A stretch of 64,000 bases of DNA from Celeribacter indicus (GTDB lineage Bacteria; Pseudomonadota; Alphaproteobacteria; Rhodobacterales; Rhodobacteraceae): contig NZ_CP004393.1 in NCBI RefSeq assembly GCF_000819565.1, forward strand, positions 1,426,001 through 1,490,000. The letters run 5' to 3'. Shown piece after piece: positions 58,367 through 64,000 of the stretch. The translations under genes were made by a program, and so were the position numbers. The notes beneath the pieces were generated by a model. That model had not been told where the DNA came from and did no database searches. It saw only the letters and a list, made by a program, of their open reading frames with translations. The stretch's first letter is position 1, and each line of letters starts with the position of its first letter.

Positions 58367-59396
58367 CGACCGCGATCAAGAGCGTTTCGGGCAAAACCTG
58401 AATCGCGGGGGCCTCCCGATGCAGCCCAGATGTGATTGCTCCTGACCGGGAGGATGGATCATGTCAGCACCTTTGCCATCTGCGCCACGGGCGCGGTTTC
58501 AGAAATCTGTTGAAGACGGGTTAAGCGGGCGTGCGGCGGCGTTGCGTTTGCGGTTGTCGCCCGCCACGGGCGCGCCGGTGGGCGCGACAGGTCGGAGCGA
58601 AGCGCGGCGCCGATCCTGCGCCGCAGGAACGTCCATCTGCGCAGGGCAAGCTGGCGCCGCGCCGGACATTCTTCGAGGAGTCGACCGCGCAGGACCCGGA
58701 CATCACATTCTTTGAGTTGCGTGATGCACTGGCTGAGGCCGAGGGCGCGATGGCTCATCACTCTTCCATCGCCAATCTGCTGTCCCGGCTCGGGTTCACG
58801 TACAAAAAAGTCGCTGGTGGCCTCCGAGCGCCGTCGCGCCAAGGTAAGGCAGCAGCGTGCCGATTGGTTCAAACATCGCCTGCCAGCCATTGCCGCACTG
58901 CCGGACCGCTTTGTCTTTCTTGACGAAACAGCGGTGAGACAACGCTGGCACGCTTGCGCGGCAGGGCCAGACGAGGCCATCGCCTGACCATGGACGTGCC
59001 TTTTGGCAACTGGGGAAAGCAGCTGATGCCGGGCTGACCAGTGACGCATTGATCGCGCCTTAGGTCATCAAGGGCGCGATGCCTCCCGTGACATCCGCTT
59101 TGCGCATGCACTGCCGGTAATGGACGGCCCGGCCTTCCGCCTACGTCCGCGAGGTGCTGGTTCCCGAGATTGCGCCCGGCACCGTGGTGGTCCTCGACAA
59201 TCTGGCAAGGCACCGGAACAAGGAAGCCGCGGAAACCTTGCGTGATCAAAGCCCACCTCAGGCGCACCGGAGCGAGAACCTTCACCAAGATCTTTAACGC
59301 CATCGGGGCAATCTGCGATCGCTATGATCCGCTCGAACGCTGAAACTACTTTAAAACTGCCGGATATGTCTCAACTCAATCTCGAAATGCTTTAGG
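58367..59396 (+). mobile_element. Degenerate IS630-family insertion element
   Basis: About 1.03 kb inserted in unit 2 of the repeat array. The ends resemble each other as inverted repeats: AGCGTTTCGGG at 58381-58391 on the left and, read inward on the minus strand, AGCATTTCGAG on the right (about 59380-59390), with two mismatches. The internal gene is an IS630-type transposase relic. A clean TA target duplication is not visible, consistent with decay at the edges. Confidence 0.7.
58461..59390 (+). pseudogene. IS630-family transposase, inactivated
   Basis: Successive frames give typical IS630 transposase pieces: LSGRAAALRLRLSPATGA, then DPDITFFELRDALAEAEG with HHSSIANLLSRLGFTYKK. After these come VASERRRAKVRQQRADWFKHRLPAIAALPDRFVFLDETAV, VREVLVPEIAPGTVVVLDNLA and a C-terminal KAHLRRTGARTFTKIFNAIGAICDRYDPL. 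At least three frameshifts are needed. The first two Asp of the DDE triad remain (FLDETAV, VVLDNLA), but the segment with the third acidic residue (normally in PDLNPIEQ) is deleted, so no active transposase can be made. Two to three internal deletions shorten it relative to intact relatives. Confidence 0.8.
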
Positions 59397-59820
59397 ACGC
59401 GCAGATGCGTCCGATGCCGGAGCGCCTCACCGGCGAGGTGCGGATGACCTCGAACACCGGCTGCCCCCCGGCGCGGCTCTGGGAGCTCACGCTGACCGGC
59501 GTATGGGCGGGGCCGCGACGTGGTCGCGCGTCGGGTCGCGTCGCGGCGGCCTGCGCGGGCTCTGAGCCGCGCGGGGGTTGCCATCTCGGGCGGGACGGCG
59601 GTGTGAGGCTGCACCCCGCGCCGGAGGAGGGCCGGGCCTCGAACTGCTCCGGCAGATGCGTCGCCGGAGCGCCTCACCGGCGAGGTGCGGATGACCTTGG
59701 ACACCGGCTGCCCCGGCGCGCGGCTCGAAGGGCTGACGCTGACCGGCGTGTGGGCTGGCCGCGACGTGGTCGCACAGCGCGTCGCGGCGACCTGCCTGCG
59801 CGGGCGCTGAGCCGCGCGGG

Positions 59821-60504
59821 TTATTGTCCGGTGGAGCGCAGCACCACCACCGTCGTCCGCAGCATCAGCCGCAGATCCGTCCCCAGGCTCAGCTTCCTGT
59901 GATAGAGCTGATCGTAGCGCACGCGATCGGTGAAGCTCGTCACGCCCCGTCCCGACACCTGCCAGAGACCGGTGATCCCCGGCCGCATCTCGAAATAGGC
60001 ACGGCCGCGCGCCGCTTCGTAGAGCGACTGCTGGCTCGGCAGGAAGGGGCGCGGGCCGACGAAACTCATGTCGCCTTTGACGACATTGAAGAATTGCGGC
60101 AACTCGTCGAGGCTGGAGGCGCGCAGGAAATGCCCGAGCGGGGTGATGCGCGGATCGTGGTCGAGCTTCTGGTACCTGTGCCATTGGGCCGCGATCTTCG
60201 GATCCTCGCGGCAGAGCCGTTCGAGATGGGCGTCGGCGTCGGGCCGCATGCTGCGCAGCTTGTAGCATCGGAACAGCCGTCCGTTCCGCCCGACCCGGTG
60301 CTGCGTGTAGAAGGCGGAACCGCCGTCGAACCGGACGAGGGCGGCGAGCAGCAGGATCGCCGGGACCACGAAGGGCGCCGCGCAGAAGGCCACGAAGAGA
60401 TCGAAGACACGCTTCCCTCCCTGCCTGTAGACTTGCATTCCGGCCTCGCGGCCAAAGCGCTGAAGATCGGCAGGGCGCAAGGAAATGTCGGGACGTTTGG
60501 CCAT
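59821..60504 (-). CDS. Exopolysaccharide-type sugar transferase (bacterial phosphoglycosyl transferase)
   Basis: The product is 227 residues. One N-terminal membrane hairpin (LFVAFCAAPFVVPAILLLAALV, about residues 35-56) precedes the catalytic domain. It carries VGRNGRLFRCYKLRSM, the region DHDPRITPLGHFLRASSLDELPQFFNVVKGDMSFVGPRP with the Asp-Glu pair, and GITGLWQVSGR. This is the short ExoY-like form without extra helices. It would transfer a sugar phosphate to undecaprenyl phosphate to begin an exopolysaccharide. I use ATG 60504; a TTG at 60531 is open. No other polysaccharide genes adjoin it. Its stop codon is also the border of the repeat array. Confidence 0.88.
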   Translation of the reverse strand: MAKRPDISLRPADLQRFGREAGMQVYRQGGKRVFDLFVAFCAAPFVVPAILLLAALVRFDGGSAFYTQHRVGRNGRLFRCYKLRSMRPDADAHLERLCREDPKIAAQWHRYQKLDHDPRITPLGHFLRASSLDELPQFFNVVKGDMSFVGPRPFLPSQQSLYEAARGRAYFEMRPGITGLWQVSGRGVTSFTDRVRYDQLYHRKLSLGTDLRLMLRTTVVVLRSTGQ

Positions 60505-61656
60505 CGGTGGAGTGTCCGGTCTGATGCGCAAAGAGAATTTTCTCGGCTCGAGAGCGATGCTTTCCGCAAAACTATACTACCTGTGATTGTATTTTGAAGT
60601 GGATGTTTTTTGCATCCGCAGAAAATCGCCCATCGGGTGCGAAGCGACGGAGGCGGCGAAGAGAGGGCAGGGAGGCACCCCGACCCGATCCGGACCTGTC
60701 CGAAATCGCCCTTCGCGGCGCCCTGGCCGCCCCTTGTGATGCGTCTCCCGAAGAGGCTGCCGCAATGCCGACCCGGTCTTCGGAATGAATATGAAGGCAG
60801 ACCGGCGTCCGGACGAGAGCCGACATGCCCCCGTATCTCCTTGATCGCCTTCGCCATGCCTGCCCGACCGGCCGTCTCCGGGACCGGTTTTCGCGCCGGG
60901 CAGCCGAGCGTCGGATGGAAGCCCGCCTGCGCCCTGGACGAAGGTCGCGACCGCATGTCCGGGGCGCGCACCGCCGGCACCGGCGCCTCGCCGGGCGTGA
61001 CGGAGGGCGGGCGCGCCGCGGGGCGGCAGAGGCCCGCGCATGCCGGGGATGCCGCGCTCGCGTGACGGATCGGGGGAGGGATGCGCGGTGCGTGGCCCAG
61101 GCGCCGCCATGCGACCAGGCGCAAGGCGATCCCGCGCACGGCGAATCGCAGGCTGCCTCCGGGGGGATCATGCTGCGCCTGCCGCGGAAGGGCGCACGGC
61201 TGTTCGAAGGGGGCTCGCCACCCATGGACCCGCCCGCGCCGCCCGCGCCGCCCGCGCGAGGACGCGGGTGTGCGGGCTGCACGGCGGCGAGATCTATGAC
61301 AGTGGCAGTCGGGCATCTTACCCCGGCCCGGCTGCGAAACGCGCTCCGGGCGCGGGATGAGTTTCAGCCAAAGCCTCCCGGCGCGTTGGACCGGCCTGCG
61401 CCTGCCGGGGACCGGGCCAGCAGGTGCACGGTCGGGGGCGTCGGCCGCCGCCTTGCCGTCCGTATCAGGGGTGGGGCGGGAGAGGGACGTCTCCTCTCCG
61501 AACGCGCCGGGCAGGCGCGGCGCGCCTCCGGCGGGAGCGCGCCTGAGCGATCCCGTGCTGCCTCCGGCGCGGGAAAGGTGCCCCGGCCGGGGGGCGGAAT
61601 GCGCCTGCGGGGCGACCGCAACGCAAAACATGTCCGGCGTCCGTTCCACGGCCGGT
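60505..61656. other. Long gap between sugar transferase and chemoreceptor
   Basis: About 1.15 kb with no recognisable gene; overlapping frames on both strands are Arg/Pro/Gly-rich. The AT-rich patch at 60570-60620, with CTATACTACC and a GGATG-T6-GCATCC hairpin, is the probable promoter region of the minus-strand sugar transferase. Arms GAGAA/TTCTC form a small palindrome at 60533-60544. The remainder (60620-61656) shows nothing I can interpret. Confidence 0.45.
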
Positions 61657-63762
61657 TCAGGCGCTGCGGGCGAAGGCCCGGTCCTGCCGGTCGGGGCGGG
61701 CCGGGGCGGCGGCCTGGGTCCCCGCCGGCCGGCCCCTGCCGAAGAAGGAGATGTCGGCCTCCATCGCGGCGATGTTGCTTTGCAGGTTGACGGTGGCGGC
61801 GTTGGTTTCCTCCGACATGGCGGCGTTCTGCTGCGTGGTCTGGTCGAGCTGGTTGATGGCGGTGCTCAGTTCACTCAGTCCGCTGGCCTGTTCTGTGGTC
61901 GAGGTGGCGACCTGTTCGATGCCCTCGTGGATCGTGCCGGCGACGTCGCGGATCTGCGACAGGGCGGTGCCCGCCTCGCGCACGAGTTCCACCCCGGTCG
62001 ACACCTGCTGGTTCGAAGTCGAGATCAGCGCGGCAATCTCCCGCGCGGCGTCGGAGGAGCGCTGCGCGAGCGCCCGCACTTCGGAGGCGACGACGGCAAA
62101 GCCGCGCCCGGCGTCCCCGGCGCGCGCCGCCTCGACGCCCGCGTTGAGGGCGAGGAGATTGGTCTGGAAGGCGATGTCGTCGATGACGGAGGTGATCGAG
62201 GCCACCTTCTTCGAAGAGGATTCGATCTCGTCCATCGCGGCGATCGCGCGGTCGATGACCTGTCCGGCCTGGACCGTATAGCCCTTTGCCTCCTCGGATT
62301 TCGACCGGACGCTGCCGGCGGTGCCCGCCACGCCCTTCACCGAGGCGACGAGCTGGTCGAGGGCGGAGGCGCTCTGTTCGAGCGTGGCGGCCTGGCTTTC
62401 GGTGCGGCGGGCGAGATCGCTCGTCGCCTGGCCGATCGCCTCCGCCTCCGCGCGGATGATCCGGGCGCTTTCCGCAACGCCGAGGATCGTCCGGGCGAGC
62501 TTCGCCACGGCGGAGTTGAAGGTCTGGCGGATCGCGTCGAACCCGCCGAGATCCGTCGTCAGTTCGATGCCGAGATCGCCCTGCGACAGGGCCCCGAGGC
62601 CGGCGCTGAGCGTGTCGGTCGTCGTGTGGAAGATCGTCGTGTCCACCGCGAACTTGACGACCTTGACCACCTCGCCGGAGGCGTTGCGGATCGGATTGTA
62701 GCTCGCCCGGATCGCGACGCGCCGGCCATCCTTGCCGAACCGGTCGAAATCGTCGCTGATGCTCTCCCCGGCGCGCAGCCGCGCCCAGAAGGCCGCGTGT
62801 TCCTCGGTCCCGGCATGGTCCCGTCCGACGAAAAGGCGGTGATGCTGGCCGACGATCTCCTCCTCGGCATATCCCATCGCGCGGCAGAACAGCTCGTTGG
62901 CGCGCAGGACGGTGCCGTCGGGGCTGAATTCGATCACCGCCTGCACCTTCTGGATGGCGTCGATCTGGCCCTGTGCCTCGGCCTCGAGGTTGCGGGCGCG
63001 GGTGATGTCGAAGGCGTGTTTCACCACCTTGAAGGGCCGGTTTTCAGGGTCGATCAGCGTTTCATAGGTCGCCTCGAACCAGAGGGCCCGGCCGTTCCGG
63101 GCGAGCCGCCGGACCTGTCCCTTTTCCGACGCGCCTTTCGCCAGGCGGTCCCAGAAGAGGCGATAGGCCTCCGACCCGGCCTCCTCCTGCGGGACGAAGA
63201 GGCGGTGGTGCCGGCCGCGGATCTCCTCGAGCGTGTAGCCGGTCGTGTCGAGGAAATGGTCGTTGGCACTCAGGATATTGCCCTCGAGATCGAATTCGAC
63301 GACCGCCATGGACCGCCGGATCGCGTCCTCCTTGGAGCGGTTGTCGCGGCGGCGCAGGTGAAGTTCGGACATCTCCCGGCCGACGATATAGACGGTGCGC
63401 ACCGCGCCGGTCTCGTCCCGGAAGGGGCTGTAGGTGGCGGAGAGCCAGATCTCCCTTCCCTGCTTGTCGAGATGCGGCGCGATCATCTCCCGCGGTTGGC
63501 CCGACCGGAGGTCGCGCCACAGGGCCCGCGCCTCCTCATGGTCCTTCCGGCGCACAAGGATGGTGCCGTCCTTGCCGAGCACATCTTCCCGCGTGTAGCC
63601 GGTGACGGTGCAGAACACGTCGTTGACGCGTTCGATCCGTCCCTCCGGCGAGCACACGATCAGGATGTGGTTCGCCTCGATCACTGTTTCGAGCGGGGTG
63701 GCGGGGCGGGCGGTCGTCTTTTCCCCGCGCGATTTCATGAGTCTGGCGAACATTCGGGACAT
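61657..63762 (-). CDS. Soluble chemoreceptor with three PAS domains
   Basis: The product is 701 residues. There is no membrane segment. Three PAS/PAC units follow one another: about residues 25-135 ([36 protein letters not shown]), 145-255 ([18 protein letters not shown]) and 265-375 ([23 protein letters not shown]). A HAMP-like linker ([17 protein letters not shown]) comes next. The methyl-accepting domain follows with the conserved hairpin [55 protein letters not shown] at about 560-615. It senses something internal, possibly redox or a small ligand, and signals to CheA. A short Arg-rich C-terminus lacks an obvious CheR-binding pentapeptide. Gene lies downstream of isocitrate dehydrogenase. 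Confidence 0.93.
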   Translation of the reverse strand: MSRMFARLMKSRGEKTTARPATPLETVIEANHILIVCSPEGRIERVNDVFCTVTGYTREDVLGKDGTILVRRKDHEEARALWRDLRSGQPREMIAPHLDKQGREIWLSATYSPFRDETGAVRTVYIVGREMSELHLRRRDNRSKEDAIRRSMAVVEFDLEGNILSANDHFLDTTGYTLEEIRGRHHRLFVPQEEAGSEAYRLFWDRLAKGASEKGQVRRLARNGRALWFEATYETLIDPENRPFKVVKHAFDITRARNLEAEAQGQIDAIQKVQAVIEFSPDGTVLRANELFCRAMGYAEEEIVGQHHRLFVGRDHAGTEEHAAFWARLRAGESISDDFDRFGKDGRRVAIRASYNPIRNASGEVVKVVKFAVDTTIFHTTTDTLSAGLGALSQGDLGIELTTDLGGFDAIRQTFNSAVAKLARTILGVAESARIIRAEAEAIGQATSDLARRTESQAATLEQSASALDQLVASVKGVAGTAGSVRSKSEEAKGYTVQAGQVIDRAIAAMDEIESSSKKVASITSVIDDIAFQTNLLALNAGVEAARAGDAGRGFAVVASEVRALAQRSSDAAREIAALISTSNQQVSTGVELVREAGTALSQIRDVAGTIHEGIEQVATSTTEQASGLSELSTAINQLDQTTQQNAAMSEETNAATVNLQSNIAAMEADISFFGRGRPAGTQAAAPARPDRQDRAFARSA

Positions 63763-63857
63763 CCTGGGCTATAGGCGTTCCCCGCCACCCTAGGGCACAG
63801 GCCCTTACCGATTGGTTTATGCCCGCCGGTTTTCCCCGAATGTTTCGGGGGCGCATG

Positions 63858-63881
63858 AAAAAAGGGCGCCCGAAGGCGCCC
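63858..63881 (-). terminator. Rho-independent terminator of the isocitrate dehydrogenase gene
   Basis: On the minus strand: GGGCGCC, loop TTCG, GGCGCCC, followed by six T (63863-63858). It sits 21 bases past the stop codon at 63903. Stem 7 bp perfect with a stable tetraloop. Confidence 0.9.
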
Positions 63882-63902
63882 CATTTGTCAGCTGACAATC
63901 GC

Positions 63903-64000
63903 TCAGCCGATGATCGCGTTCAGCGTTGCGGAGGGGCGCATGACCGCGGCGACCTTCGCCGGATCGGCATGGTAATAGCCGCCCATGTCGACGGGTTTGC
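63903..64000 (-). CDS. Monomeric NADP-dependent isocitrate dehydrogenase, C-terminal fragment
   Basis: Only the last 31 codons are in the window, running off the right edge. The peptide KPVDMGGYYHADPAKVAAVM followed by RPSATLNAIIG matches the C-terminus of monomeric (about 740-residue) NADP isocitrate dehydrogenases, which end in GGYY, DxAK and MRPSATLN. The enzyme makes 2-oxoglutarate and NADPH in the TCA cycle. A strong terminator follows. The family call rests on this short but characteristic end. Confidence 0.8.
   Translation of the reverse strand, partial: KPVDMGGYYHADPAKVAAVMRPSATLNAIIG

Larger units (their letters stand above)
58063..59822 (+). repeat. Tandem triplication of the 3' end of the GT39 gene, interrupted by an IS
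   Basis: Unit 1 (58063-58315) is the genuine 3' end of the glycosyltransferase gene, from TATATCGGGCGGGAC through the stop and GAGCCGCGCG. Unit 2 begins at 58316, is broken at about 58366 by an IS630-type relic, and resumes at 59397, ending about 59579. Unit 3 spans about 59580-59822. The unit length is about 245 bp. All contain recognisable copies of the peptide MRPMPERLTGEV and LTLTGVWAG. Copies 2 and 3 have small insertions, deletions and point changes. The array ends right at the stop codon of the convergent sugar transferase. Confidence 0.8.

Noticed and set aside
60066..61649. Long minus and plus open frames in the gap 60.5-61.65 kb
   Set aside because: They overlap one another in several frames, are Arg/Pro/Ala-rich and show no domain; one overlaps the real sugar transferase out of frame.

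Overview
The window is very GC-rich and densely coded, and its gene content is that of an alphaproteobacterium, most likely of the Rhodobacterales/Paracoccaceae type. The signs are paired TRAP transporters, an imuA-imuB-dnaE2 cassette, BioMNY, AcuI, a GgpS operon, a Tat-exported sulfide:quinone oxidoreductase and a monomeric isocitrate dehydrogenase. This placement rests on family recognition and style; no rRNA or complete tRNA is present to confirm it.

Positions 1-8773 are the right part of an integrated mobile element. A P4-type tyrosine integrase lies next to a 46-nt copy of the 3' half of a tRNA-Thr(GGT) gene. Behind it come a small hypothetical gene, an AlpA-like regulator, a primase-helicase, a structured gap with two inverted arrays of three 9-bp repeats, a serine recombinase, a terminase-small-subunit-like protein and several hypotheticals. 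The set resembles P4-like or PICI-like phage satellites. The left end is outside the window.

Positions 9189-19470 hold two back-to-back minus-strand operons for organosulfur scavenging. One has an iron/spermidine-type ABC transporter and two tandem SsuD-like flavin monooxygenases. The other has an SsuABC-type transporter and a protein aligning with the DszB desulfinase, with its Cys, His and Arg catalytic positions intact. Next come the mutagenesis cassette imuA-imuB-dnaE2 (19992-25268), with a decayed extra piece of imuA upstream, and then acuI.

Positions 26984-34365 (plus strand) hold a phosphohexomutase, an FAH-family hydrolase and a phosphoglycolate-phosphatase-like gene. They are followed by a compact operon for the compatible solute glucosylglycerol: gpsA, a HAD phosphatase and ggpS.

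Positions 34368-51843 form a catabolic island of two divergent operons. The left one (minus) has a TRAP transporter, 3-hydroxybenzoate 6-hydroxylase and the gentisate ring-cleavage pathway. The right one (plus) has an SDR, an enoyl-CoA hydratase, a TRAP transporter, a MarR regulator, a feruloyl-CoA-synthetase-like ligase, an amidohydrolase and an acyl-CoA dehydrogenase, as in CoA-dependent beta-oxidative deacetylation of hydroxycinnamates. Together they would convert 3-hydroxylated phenylpropanoids to fumarate and pyruvate.

The rest holds biotin ECF transport (51887-53700), a Tat-signal SQR with a small membrane partner (53925-55649), and a three-gene lipid-A glycosylation operon (55839-58302). 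The 3' end of that operon's last gene has been tandemly triplicated, and a dead IS630-type element interrupts the array. After it come a sugar transferase, a soluble triple-PAS chemoreceptor and, at the edge, the C-terminus of a monomeric NADP isocitrate dehydrogenase.
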